NCBI RefSeq assembly: GCF_014203425.1
Contig: NZ_JACHJC010000001.1
Coordinates: forward strand, 1,612,001 to 1,676,000
From: Micromonospora echinospora
Lineage (GTDB): Bacteria; Actinomycetota; Actinomycetes; Mycobacteriales; Micromonosporaceae
DNA length: 64,000 nucleotides
Reading direction: 5' to 3'
How positions within the stretch are numbered: position 1 is the stretch's first letter; the number at the start of each line of letters is the position of its first letter. The translations under genes and the position numbers were made by a program. The notes beneath the pieces were generated by a model. That model saw nothing but the letters and a program-made list of their open reading frames with translations. It was not told the DNA's origin and made no database searches. Shown here piece by piece: positions 9,443-18,800 of this stretch.

Positions 9443-10714
9443 TCAGCCGAAGGCGGCCTCCAGGATGTCCAGGCCCCGGCCCAGCTCGTCGTCGGAGATG
9501 ACGAGCGGCGGCAGGAACCGCAGCACGTTGCCGTAGGTGCCGCAGGTCAGCGTGAGCAGCCCGGCCGCGTGGCAGGCCGCCGAGATCGCCGCCGTGGCGG
9601 CCGGGTCCGGGGTCAGCGTGCCCGGTACGACGATCTCCACGGCGAGCATCGCGCCCCGGCCGCGTACCTCCGCCACGCGCGGGTCACCGGCGGCGATGGC
9701 GCGCAGCCGCTCGCCCATCACCGCGCCGATCCGGCGGGCGGCGGCGGCCAGGTCCAGCTCCCGCATCGTCTCCATTGCGGCGAGCGCGGCGGCGCAGGCG
9801 ATCGGGTTGCCGCCGTACGTGCCGCCGAGGCCGCCGACGTGCACCGCGTCCATCAGCTCCGCCCGGCCCGTCACGGCCGCCAGCGGCAGCCCGCCCGCGA
9901 TGCCCTTGGCCAGCGTGATCAGGTCCGGCTCGACGCCCTCGTACGCGCAGGCGAACCAGTCGCCGGTGCGGCAGAAACCGGTCTGGATCTCGTCGGCGAC
10001 GAACACCACCCCGGCCGCCGTCGCCCACTCGCGCAACGCCGGCAGGAACCCCTCCGCGGGTACGACGAAGCCGCCCTCGCCCTGGATCGGCTCGATCAGC
10101 AGCGCCGCCACGTTCTCCGCGCCCACCTGCTTCTCGATCATCTCGATCGAGCGGGCCGCCGCTGTGGCGCCGTCCAGCCCGCCGTCGCGCAGCGGGTACG
10201 ACATCGGCACCCGGTAGACCTCACCGGCGAACGGCCCGAACCGGTGCTTGTACGGCATGTTCTTCGCGGTCAGCGCCATGGTCAGGTTGGTCCGGCCGTG
10301 GTACGCGTGGTCGAACACCACCACCGCGGGCCGCCCGGTCGCGTGCCGGGCGATCTTCACCGCGTTCTCCACCGCCTCGGCGCCGGAGTTGAACAACGCC
10401 GAGCGCTTCTCGAAGCCACCCGGGGTCAGCGCGTTGAGCTGCTCGCAGACCGCCACGTACGACTCGTACGGCGCGACCATGAAGCAGGTGTGGGTGAACC
10501 GTTCGACCTGCGCGCGTACCGCCTCGACCACGCGCGGCGCGGAGTTGCCCACGTTGGTGACCGCGATGCCGGCGGCGAAGTCGATCCACTCCCGCCCGTC
10601 CACGTCGGTGATCGTGCCGCCGCCCGCCCGGTCCACGTACGCGGGAATCGTGCTGCCCACGCCCCGCGCCACCGCCTCGACCCGGCGCTTGTGCAGCTCC
10701 TCGCTGGTGGCCAC
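9443..10714 (-). CDS. gabT: 4-aminobutyrate aminotransferase (class III)
   Basis: 423 residues from a GTG at 10714, five bases after the stop of the upstream dehydrogenase; the frame stays open further upstream but that part overlaps the dehydrogenase. The PLP enzyme has the class III landmarks FNSGAEAVENAVKIAR, the aromatic FDHAYHGRTN, DEIQTGFCRTG and the PLP lysine (Lys270) in LAKGIAGGLP. GabT moves the amino group of GABA to 2-oxoglutarate, giving succinate semialdehyde. With the gamma-aminobutyraldehyde dehydrogenase just upstream, it completes a putrescine-to-GABA-to-succinate semialdehyde route. Confidence 0.92.
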   Translation of the reverse strand: MATSEELHKRRVEAVARGVGSTIPAYVDRAGGGTITDVDGREWIDFAAGIAVTNVGNSAPRVVEAVRAQVERFTHTCFMVAPYESYVAVCEQLNALTPGGFEKRSALFNSGAEAVENAVKIARHATGRPAVVVFDHAYHGRTNLTMALTAKNMPYKHRFGPFAGEVYRVPMSYPLRDGGLDGATAAARSIEMIEKQVGAENVAALLIEPIQGEGGFVVPAEGFLPALREWATAAGVVFVADEIQTGFCRTGDWFACAYEGVEPDLITLAKGIAGGLPLAAVTGRAELMDAVHVGGLGGTYGGNPIACAAALAAMETMRELDLAAAARRIGAVMGERLRAIAAGDPRVAEVRGRGAMLAVEIVVPGTLTPDPAATAAISAACHAAGLLTLTCGTYGNVLRFLPPLVISDDELGRGLDILEAAFG

Positions 10715-10719
10715 CGGGA

Positions 10720-12156
10720 TCAGCCTTCGATGTTGTGCATGACGTGCTTGACCCGGGTGTAGTCCTCCAGGCTGTAGACCGACAGGTCCTTGCCGTGGCC
10801 GGAGTGCTTGAAGCCGCCGTGCGGCATCTCCGAGACGAACGGGATGTGCGTGTTCACCCAGACGCAGCCGAAGTCCAGCCGCCGGGTCATCCGCATGGCC
10901 CGGCCGTGGTCGCGCGTCCACACCGAGGCGGACAGGCCGTAGTCCACGCCGTTGGCCCAGCGCACCGCCTCGTCCTCGTCCGAGAAGCGCTGCACGGTGA
11001 TGACCGGCCCGAACACCTCGTCCTGGATGATCTCGTCGGTCTGCCGCAGGCCGGAGACCACAGTCGGGGCGTAGAAGAAGCCGCGCTCGCCGACCCGCGA
11101 CCCGCCGGTGGTGACGTTCGCGTGGTCCGGCAGGCGGTCCACGAACCCGCTCACCCGGGCGAGCTGGTTGGCGTTGTTCAGCGGGCCGTAGAGCACGTCG
11201 GCGTCGTCCGGCGCGCCGGTACGGGTGTTGCGGGCCTGCTCGGTGAGCGCGGCCACGAAGTCCTCATGGATGCCCGGCCCGGTGAGCACCCGGGTCGCCG
11301 CCGTGCAGTCCTGGCCGGCGTTGAAGTAGCCGCCCGTCGCGATCGCCTCGGCCGCCGCCGCCAGGTCCGCGTCGTCGAAGATCACCACCGGGGCCTTGCC
11401 GCCCAGTTCCAGGTGGGTCCGCTTCAGGTCCGGCGCCGCCGCGGCGGCGACCTCCATGCCCGCGCGGGTCGAGCCGGTGATCGACACGAGCTGCGGGGTC
11501 GGGTGGGAGACCAGCGTACGGCCGGTGTCGCGGTCGCCGCAGACCACGTTGAACACGCCCGGCGGCAGGTGCTCGGCGGCGATCTCGGCCAGCAGCAGCG
11601 TCGACACCGGCGTGGTGTCCGACGGCTTCAGCACCACCGCGTTGCCCGCCGCCAGCGCCGGGGCGATCTTCCAGACCGCCATCATCAGCGGGTAGTTCCA
11701 CGGGGTCACCTGGGCGCAGACGCCGATCGGCTCGCGCCGCACGTACGAGGTGTGCCCGGCCATGTACTCGCCGGCCGAGCGCCCCTCCAGCAGGCGGGCC
11801 GCCCCGGCGAAGAAACGCAGCTCGTCCACCGCGGGCGGCAGTTCCTCGTCGGCGGTGAGCTGCCGCGGCTTGCCGGTGTTGCGGACCTCGGCGTCGACCA
11901 GCTCGGCGGCCCGCGCCTCCACCGCGTCGGCGAACTTCAGCAGCGCCCGCTGCCGCTCGGCCGGAGTGGTGTCCCGCCAGGTCTCGAACGCGGCGGAGGC
12001 GGCCTTCATCGCCGCGTCCACGTCCGCCGCGCCGGAGACCGGGGCCTGGGCGAAGACCTCGCCGGTGCACGGGTCGATCAGGTCGGCGTAGCCGCCGTCC
12101 ACCGGGTCGACGTACTCGCCGTTGACGAAGTTGCGCAGCTGCTGCTGGTCGCTCAT
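10720..12156 (-). CDS. Gamma-aminobutyraldehyde dehydrogenase
   Basis: 478 residues, ATG at 12156. ALDH superfamily: [37 protein letters not shown] with the general-base Glu, and catalytic Cys284 in [12 protein letters not shown]. The C-terminal [15 protein letters not shown] and VKHVMHN pattern is characteristic of gamma-aminobutyraldehyde and betaine-aldehyde type enzymes (PatD/Prr group). It oxidises 4-aminobutanal to GABA with NAD+. It is tightly coupled to gabT (five-base gap), so the pair probably works in polyamine degradation. Confidence 0.88.
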   Translation of the reverse strand: MSDQQQLRNFVNGEYVDPVDGGYADLIDPCTGEVFAQAPVSGAADVDAAMKAASAAFETWRDTTPAERQRALLKFADAVEARAAELVDAEVRNTGKPRQLTADEELPPAVDELRFFAGAARLLEGRSAGEYMAGHTSYVRREPIGVCAQVTPWNYPLMMAVWKIAPALAAGNAVVLKPSDTTPVSTLLLAEIAAEHLPPGVFNVVCGDRDTGRTLVSHPTPQLVSITGSTRAGMEVAAAAAPDLKRTHLELGGKAPVVIFDDADLAAAAEAIATGGYFNAGQDCTAATRVLTGPGIHEDFVAALTEQARNTRTGAPDDADVLYGPLNNANQLARVSGFVDRLPDHANVTTGGSRVGERGFFYAPTVVSGLRQTDEIIQDEVFGPVITVQRFSDEDEAVRWANGVDYGLSASVWTRDHGRAMRMTRRLDFGCVWVNTHIPFVSEMPHGGFKHSGHGKDLSVYSLEDYTRVKHVMHNIEG

Positions 12157-12285
12157 CAGAAGTCTCCGTGAGGGTGGCCGGGGAGAGGGTCAGCGGAGGT
12201 TATCGCAATCTGACTGCCATCTTGGCTACTAAATCCGAGGCAGACAAGGGTTTGAGCAACTGTTTCCGCGTGAGCGCCTGTGGTC

Positions 12286-12291
12286 TAGGCT
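12286..12291 (+). promoter_or_regulatory. -10 element of a leaderless promoter
   Basis: TAGGCT fits the actinobacterial TANNNT -10 pattern, and the GTG start of the dehydrogenase follows at the position expected for the transcription start. No convincing -35 hexamer is visible at the right distance. Confidence 0.45.
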
Positions 12292-12298
12292 GCCGGTC

Positions 12299-13738
12299 GT
12301 GGAGCCGAGAGCCTTCTACGTCGCCGGTCGTCCCGCCCACGGCGAGGACGAGCTGACAGTCACCCACCCGTACGACGGGCAGCCGGTGGGGCGTACCACG
12401 CTCGCCACGGCCGACCAGGTCGAAGCCGCCGTCGCGGGCGCCGCCCGGGTGGCAGCGGAGGCCGCGGCCCTGCCCGCGCACGCCCGCGCGGCCGCCCTGG
12501 ACCACGTCTCCCGGCGGCTCGCCGAGCGGACCGACGAGGTCGCCGCGCTGATCACCGCCGAGAACGGCAAGCCGGTCAAGTGGGCCAAGGCCGAAGTCGG
12601 GCGGGCGATCTCCACGTTCCGCTGGGCCGCCGAGGAGGCCCGCCGCTTCTCCGGCGACCTGCAACGACTCGACACCGACCCCGCCGCCACCGGGCGGATC
12701 GCCCTGGTCCGGCGCGTGCCGCGCGGCCCGGTGCTCGGCATCACCCCGTTCAACTTCCCGCTCAACCTGGTCGCCCACAAGATCGCCCCGGCGCTGGCCG
12801 TCGGCACCCCGATCGTGGTCAAGCCGGCCCCGGCCACCCCGCTCACCGCGCTGCTGCTCGGCGAGATCCTGGCCGAGACGGACCTGCCCGACGGCATGTT
12901 CTCGGTGCTGCCGCTGCCCAACGAGCGGGCCGCCGAACTGGTCGCCGACCCGCGGCTGCCGGTCGTGTCGTTCACCGGCTCCGGTCCGGTCGGCGCGGCC
13001 ATCCGGCGGGCCGCGCCGGACAAGCACGTCACGCTGGAACTCGGCGGCAACGCCGCAGCGGTGATCTGCGAGGACTGGTCGGCGGACGAGGACCTGACCT
13101 TCGCCGCGCAGCGCATCGCCACGTTCTCCAACTACCAGGCCGGGCAGTCGTGCATCGCCGTGCAGCGCGTCTACGTGCACGAACGGCTCTACGACGGCTT
13201 CCTGCCCCGGCTCGTCGCGGCGGTGCAGGCGCTGCGCACCGGCGACCCGCGCTCCGAACTGACCGACGTCGGCCCGCTGGTGTCCGTCGAGGCGGCGCAG
13301 CGCGTCGAGACCTGGGTGGACGAGGCGGTCGCCGCCGGCGCGGTTGTCGAGACCGGTGGGCGGCGCGACGGCGCGACCTATCCGCCCACTGTGCTCAGCG
13401 GCGTGCCGGCCGACGCGAAGGTGTGCGCCGAGGAGGTGTTCGGGCCGGTGCTCGTGGTCGCGCCGGTCGCGAACGACCGGGCCGCGTTCGCCGCCGTCAA
13501 CGTCTCCGCGTACGGCCTGCAGGCCGGCGTCTTCACCCACCGGCTCGACGTGGCGTTCGACGCCGCCCGGACGCTTGAGGTCGGCGGCGTGATCGTCGGA
13601 GACGTGCCGTCGTACCGGGCCGACCAGATGCCGTACGGCGGCGTGAAGGGCTCCGGCGTCGGACGGGAAGGGCTGCGTAGCGCCATGGACGACTACACCG
13701 AGCCGCGGGTCACCGTGCTGACCGGCGTGGCCCTCTGA
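12299..13738 (+). CDS. Aldehyde dehydrogenase, lactaldehyde/phosphonoacetaldehyde-dehydrogenase-like
   Basis: 479 residues beginning with GTG at 12299. A TAGGCT -10-like element at 12286-12291 lies only about seven bases upstream, which points to a leaderless transcript. The sequence has TPFNFPLNLVAHKIAPALA, LELGGNAAAVI with the general-base Glu, catalytic Cys285 in NYQAGQSCIAVQR, and the terminal MPYGGVKGSGVGREG. The style is that of the lactaldehyde/succinate-semialdehyde side of the superfamily. Standing divergently beside gabT, it could be the succinate-semialdehyde dehydrogenase that finishes GABA breakdown, but the substrate cannot be fixed from sequence. Confidence 0.85.
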   Translation: MEPRAFYVAGRPAHGEDELTVTHPYDGQPVGRTTLATADQVEAAVAGAARVAAEAAALPAHARAAALDHVSRRLAERTDEVAALITAENGKPVKWAKAEVGRAISTFRWAAEEARRFSGDLQRLDTDPAATGRIALVRRVPRGPVLGITPFNFPLNLVAHKIAPALAVGTPIVVKPAPATPLTALLLGEILAETDLPDGMFSVLPLPNERAAELVADPRLPVVSFTGSGPVGAAIRRAAPDKHVTLELGGNAAAVICEDWSADEDLTFAAQRIATFSNYQAGQSCIAVQRVYVHERLYDGFLPRLVAAVQALRTGDPRSELTDVGPLVSVEAAQRVETWVDEAVAAGAVVETGGRRDGATYPPTVLSGVPADAKVCAEEVFGPVLVVAPVANDRAAFAAVNVSAYGLQAGVFTHRLDVAFDAARTLEVGGVIVGDVPSYRADQMPYGGVKGSGVGREGLRSAMDDYTEPRVTVLTGVAL

Positions 13739-13769
13739 TCGCTCGCCCCCGGCTCACTCGCCCCCGGCC

Positions 13770-15005
13770 TCACCAGGTGCCGTCGTCGCGGACCCGGGCG
13801 GGGGCGCGGCCGAGCAGCAGGGTGGTGAGGGCGGCGTCGATGTCGGCACCGAGGAACCACTCGCCGGCCTGGTCGAGGGCGAAGATCCGGCCGTGCTCGT
13901 CGACGGCGAGGATGCTCTCCTGACGTTCGCTGCCGAGCGGGAAGAGGCGGGCGCCGATGACCGCCCCGAAGTCGGCGAGAGAGTCGGCGCTGTGGGCCAT
14001 CTTTCGCGGACGTACCTCGAAGCGCGAGATCCACACCGCTTCGCCCGGGCCCTGGCGGGCGGTCACCAGCCCGGGAAAGGCGGTGAGCGTCGCCAGCGCG
14101 GCGGGGAAGGAAGCGTGCGTGTGCTTGGTGCCGCTGACCTCGGTGACCTTACGGACCGAGGTGGCGGCGGAAACCCCGTCGCCGAAGTGCGGCCGCCAGC
14201 CCGCGATCACCAGCGCGTTCGCGACCTCGGTGGGAAACCGGCCGGGCTCGGGGGGTGTCTGCGGATCCGACTGCCATTCCTCGGCGTAGGCCAACTCCGG
14301 CCAGGGAAGCACGTTGACGTGCACGAGGAACCTGATGCACGACTCGCAGCGGAGGTCAGCCGGACCACCCGCGGGGTCACCGGGCTCGCGAACCCGGAAG
14401 CTCTCGATCCGGCTCGTGCCGAGCAGGTCGCGCGCGTCCTCGATGGTCAGTGGCGGGAGGCCGTCGGCGGACCGGCGGTGGTCGTGCTCGTACAGCGCGT
14501 CGGAGACCACGATCATCTCGGCGTGCCGCTCACCGCCACGCACCAGATGGCCCGGGGGTAGATCGTCCAGGTAGGACTGGACCAGCGGATGGTGCCGGAC
14601 CTCGACGTCGCCCTTCGCGCCCTGCGCGACGTGCCGTCGGCCGTCGAGCGTGAGATGCGCGGCGGCGCCCGGCGTGGGCAGCCGGGTCAGTTCGCGGAGC
14701 AGTTGAGCGGCCGGGTCGACGGCGCGCGGCGCACGGGGTTCAGCGGGCCGCTGCTGCCGGTACATCGCCTCGACCGCCGGTGCGGGAATCCGCGGCCAGG
14801 TGGACACCTCGCCGGTCTCCTTGTCGATGACGGTGGTCGGCAGGTCACCGGGCAGCGCCCGCGCGCCGGTGGACACAGTGGACAGCACCACGTAGCCCAG
14901 GTCGAACTCCTCGACCACCGGCGTGCAGGGAAAACCGAGGCGGTCGGAGTCCCGCCGGGCCCATACCGAGGCGATCTGCTCGGCCTGCTGTCGCTCGATC
15001 ACCAC
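13770..15005 (-). CDS. YrhB-like / YwqJ-deaminase / SUKH-3 fusion protein
   Basis: 411 residues, start GTG at 15005 (a second GTG at 15002 is equally possible). Three parts can be seen. Residues about 1-75 resemble the YrhB (Imm35) fold, with YVVLSTVS...TVIDKETGEVSTWP. Residues about 120-235 are a YwqJ-type zinc deaminase, with the His161-Ala-Glu163 motif and the Cys220-x-x-Cys223 motif complete. Residues about 245-411 are SUKH-3: RFPTEVANALVIAGW, FPALATLTAFPGL-like core, and LFPLGSERQESILAVDEHGR. SUKH and YrhB domains are known immunity modules, while YwqJ deaminases are toxin-like. It is divergent from the ESX/toxin operon at 15084. It could be a neutralising decoy, an immunity protein, or a housekeeping variant. 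Confidence 0.75.
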   Translation of the reverse strand: MVIERQQAEQIASVWARRDSDRLGFPCTPVVEEFDLGYVVLSTVSTGARALPGDLPTTVIDKETGEVSTWPRIPAPAVEAMYRQQRPAEPRAPRAVDPAAQLLRELTRLPTPGAAAHLTLDGRRHVAQGAKGDVEVRHHPLVQSYLDDLPPGHLVRGGERHAEMIVVSDALYEHDHRRSADGLPPLTIEDARDLLGTSRIESFRVREPGDPAGGPADLRCESCIRFLVHVNVLPWPELAYAEEWQSDPQTPPEPGRFPTEVANALVIAGWRPHFGDGVSAATSVRKVTEVSGTKHTHASFPAALATLTAFPGLVTARQGPGEAVWISRFEVRPRKMAHSADSLADFGAVIGARLFPLGSERQESILAVDEHGRIFALDQAGEWFLGADIDAALTTLLLGRAPARVRDDGTW

Positions 15006-15083
15006 TTGAAATTACCGGACCCCACGGATTTCGTGGCACCCGGTATGGTCGGGCCTACCCACGGTAACGGAAGGGGTGCGGCG

Positions 15084-15497
15084 GTGGCCGAGAGTGCGGA
15101 CCGGGATGCGAACCGTGCACTACGCGCGCGATTCGACGAGGTGTACGGCCAGTACCAGCGGTTGCGGTCCGGTCTGGACGAACTTCAGGTCAAACTGGCC
15201 GAGCTGCGGGTCACCGAACGCTCCGACGACGGTCAGGTGACCGCTGTGGTCGGTGCGCGGGGCGAACTGATCAGCGTCGAGCTGAGCCCGGCGGCCTTCC
15301 AGGAGCGGGATGCCCGAGGGTTGAGCCGGAAGATCACCGAGACCGTGCTGCGCGCCTCCACGGCCGCGGTCACCGCCACCCGCGAGCTGGTCTCCGGCTA
15401 TCTGCCCCCGGGCTCGCCGTCGGTCGAGTTCCTGCGTACCAATGACTTCGGCGCGCTGCTCGGCCGGGCCGACGCCGTGCTGGCACGCGGCGAGTGA
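15084..15497 (+). CDS. YbaB/EbfC-family protein, ESX-cassette associated
   Basis: 137 residues, GTG at 15084 preceded by GGAAGGGG. A coiled-coil N-terminus (about 10-50) leads into the YbaB core VTAVVGARGELISVELSPAAF, in which strand-forming residues end with the family pattern. YbaB proteins bind DNA or act as small dimeric scaffolds; copies fused to or beside WXG100 genes are common in actinobacterial type VII loci. It is the first gene of an operon leading through a WXG100-like protein to the large toxin, so a chaperone or docking role is more likely than gene regulation. Confidence 0.7.
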   Translation: MAESADRDANRALRARFDEVYGQYQRLRSGLDELQVKLAELRVTERSDDGQVTAVVGARGELISVELSPAAFQERDARGLSRKITETVLRASTAAVTATRELVSGYLPPGSPSVEFLRTNDFGALLGRADAVLARGE

Positions 15498-15500
15498 CAG

Positions 15501-15857
15501 GTGGCCGGCGGAGAGATCTGGCTGGACCCGGACCGGGCCCGGCGCGGCGGCGCCGACCTGACCCTGTCCGGTAGGGCGACGAGCGCGGCCCGGCGGGAGA
15601 CAGGCGACCCGATCGCGACCGCGAGCGCCCAGCGGCCCTGGGGCCGAGACGACATCGGCGCCGCCTTCGACAAGCACTACCAGGGCTACGCCGAGACGCT
15701 GCTGCGCGCATGGGAGCTTCTCGGCCGGTCGCTGGAGGTGCTCGGGTCGGATGTCGTCCGCTCGGTCGCGGCCACCGTGGAGACGGACCTGAGCAACGCC
15801 CGTGACCTCGGGAAGATCCCGCAGCAAGGCCACAACCCGCATCGGCACTGGCGCTGA
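15501..15857 (+). CDS. WXG100-like ESX substrate/partner
   Basis: 118 residues starting with GTG at 15501, three bases after the previous stop. It is helical, with a central turn-like [25 protein letters not shown] segment and no signal peptide. Length and helix-turn-helix character fit the WXG100/ESAT-6 superfamily in its less conserved ESX-secreted form, although the exact W-x-G triplet is replaced by PWG. The following gene is a large toxin with an ESX-type N-terminus, so this protein probably pairs with it for type VII export. Confidence 0.6.
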   Translation: MAGGEIWLDPDRARRGGADLTLSGRATSAARRETGDPIATASAQRPWGRDDIGAAFDKHYQGYAETLLRAWELLGRSLEVLGSDVVRSVAATVETDLSNARDLGKIPQQGHNPHRHWR

Positions 15858-15875
15858 CCACCGGAGGATCCGCGC

Positions 15876-18800
15876 GTGAGCATGCTGCCCAGCCCGATCC
15901 CGCACCCGCTCGACTTCTGCCCGTGGGACGTGCCCGGCTGGATCTACGAGGCGCTCGACTGGGTCGTCGGCGTCGAGTGGCCGGAGGGCAACGAGCGCGC
16001 CGTCTGGGACCTGGCCGACCAGTGGTACGGCGTCGCAGGCGTCCTGACCGGTCCGCGCGACGACGCCACCGCCGCCGCCGGTGAGGTGAAGAGCGGGTAC
16101 GGCGGCGTCGGCCTGGTCGCCGGTGCGTTCGACACGGCCTGGCACAAGCTCGCCGAAGGTGAGGACGCGCCGCTGCACGTCCTCGTGGCGGCCACCGACG
16201 AGCTGGGCCGGCTGGTCGACTCCTGCGGCTGCGACATCGAGGGCGCGAAGCTCGAAGCCTGGATCGAGCTGGGCATCCTGGTGGTGGAGCTGCTGGCCCT
16301 GGCGGTGGCCGCCGTGCTCACCCTGGGCGCCGCCTCCCCGGCGGCCGCCGCCGCGATCACCGCGACGAGGGTAGTCGTCCAGCAGATCTTCAAGCGCCTG
16401 GTGGCCCAGCTCGCGCGCAAGGCGGTCAAGCAGGGGCTCAAGGAGGCGGGCGAACGGGCCGCGAAGGAGGCGGCGAAGGCCGGTGCCCGTGGGCTGGCCC
16501 GGCGGGCGGCGCTCGGCGGCCTGGTGGAGGCCGGTCAGGAGGCGGGCACCAACCTCGCGACCCAGACGTATCAGAACACCACCGGCCGACGTGACGGCCT
16601 GGACCTGACCGACGTGAGCACGTCGGCTCTCGGCGGCTTCGCCGGTGGGGCGGTCGCGCCGTTGGCGGGTCTGGGCCGGCATGCGAGCGGACGGTTCGCG
16701 GAGATCGGCGAGCGGTTCGGCCGGGAGATGGCCGGGGAGACGCTGGCCGAGACCGCGGCCGGGCTGGCCACCGGCCAAGGGCCGTCGCTGGAGGATCTGG
16801 CGCGGGCGGCCGCCTCCGGTGCGGCCGGGTCCACCACCAATCAGGCGGACTCGGCGCTGCAACGCCGCCTCGACGGGCAGTTGAGCGGGCTGACCGTTCC
16901 GCCGGTCGGGCTGGACGTGCCACCCGTCGCCGACCCCGTCGGGCTCATCCCGGCCCAGCGGGTCGCCGAGCCGATCGTCCCGAGCGGCGCAGCGGTGGCG
17001 GGCCAGGTCTCCCCGACACCCGCACCCGTCCCACCGCACGCTGCAGCCGCTCACCCGCTGGCGGTGGACCCGCCGCCTCCGGCGCCGGAGACGGTGACGT
17101 CGCCGGTGGTCGGTGCCACCCCACCGGACGTGGCGCGGCCACTGGTCACTTCGAGCCCCACCTTGTCCTCAGTGATCACGGATGTGCCCGTCGCGTCCCC
17201 CACTGAGCAGGCCGACCCGCGCACCGGCACGGGTTCCCCGTCCCTGGCGCCTGGTAGCACCGTCCCGCCGCCGTCGACTCCGGTCCAGGCGGCAGCGGGA
17301 CCGGCCACGCTGTCCCCATCGATCGGGGATCACCCGCAGTCGGCGGCGCCACCACTGTCGGACCGGACCGCCCCCGGCGTCGGGCACCCCGCACCGTTGA
17401 GCGCCCCGCCGCCACAACCGCAGCCCGCGTCACCCCAGGGGCCGCTCGGGCCGGACCCCCGCCCGAACCCGAACCCCCGCTTTCCGCTCCTGGAGTCGTT
17501 GGCGCCGCCCCGGCCCTCCACCGATCCCGTGGCGCCCAACCCCGGCCCGCTCGACTCGCCGCCACCCGACCTGTCAACCATCCGCGAGCGCACCGCACGC
17601 CTCGTAGCCGATCGAGAGTCGTTCGACCGGCGCCGCTACCACGGTTATCTGCAGTCCCAGCGAACGTGGTTCGAGGATCGTCGGCGTCAGACCAGGGCCG
17701 ACTGGCTGCACGAACGTGCCGCCTATCACGAGGAACGGGCCAGCGACTGGGCCGCGCAGGCGATGGAACTGCGTCGCACCGGGCGGACGGTGGCGGCGCA
17801 ACGATGGCACCGCGAAGCGCACGAGGCGGATCTCGAGGCGGCCGACCTGCGCGAGGAAGCTCGGCAGGTCCTCGCCGGGCGACTCGTGCCGGAGCAGGTG
17901 ATGGTCGAGGACGACCTCGACTTCTACCGCATCAACGACGACGTGGCGGACCTGGCCGTCGGCGCTGTCGAGACGGCCGACCATTCGGCGCTCACCGGCC
18001 GTGGCCATCCCGACCCGATCGACAGGTCCCGGCCCTACGGCCGCCGGGGAGGGCTCCGGCCACCGCTCGCGCTGCATCAGACCGACCTGGAACGGCAGAT
18101 GCCTCGCAACCCGGACGGCAGCGTCGCGCGTACCGCCGATCCCCGGCGTGGTGGGTGGTTCCGCCTGGCTAACGACGGCGGGCCGGCGGCCGACGCGACC
18201 CGGGGCATCAACTGCCTCGACTGCACCCTGTCCCTGTTCGAGACCTGGGTCCACGGACGGCCGCGAGTCGCCGCTCCGCGTACGTTCGACGGCTACCTCG
18301 ACGGTGACGTGCTGCGGCCGGTGGGTGGCGAGGCGGACGGACCGCTGCGGGTCGAGGAGACCACCGGCGGCCGGTTCCAGAACCTGTGCCCGGTCGACCG
18401 GCCCGGCATCACCGGCCCGGAGCGGCGGTGGCTGGTGGATCGCGGCTACCGCGACCTGTACGCGCAACTGGCGTCGGGCGGCCACGGCAGCTACGCCTTC
18501 CTCATCACCAGCTTCGAGGGTGGCGGATCGCACGCCTGGGTGGCGTTGAACCAGAACGGCACGATCCTCTTCCTCGACCCGCAGTCGGGCGCTGTTGCGG
18601 ACCGGCCGCTCTACCACCACAGCGGCCGTCCGTTCGAGGGCAACGTGGTCGGCGTCGACGCGCTGGTGCTCGGCCCCGACGGCCGGCCGATGCCGCTCAC
18701 CGGCCGGCCGCCCGGCACGTACAACGTCCTGCCCGAGCCGCGGCCCCGTCCGGCACCGCCTCGCCTGCCCGAGCCGCCGCCGGCCGACGACGGGGACGCG

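Noticed and set aside
10715..10921. N-terminal extension of gabT
   Set aside because: It overlaps the end of the aminobutyraldehyde dehydrogenase gene and is Arg/Pro-rich without similarity to aminotransferases.
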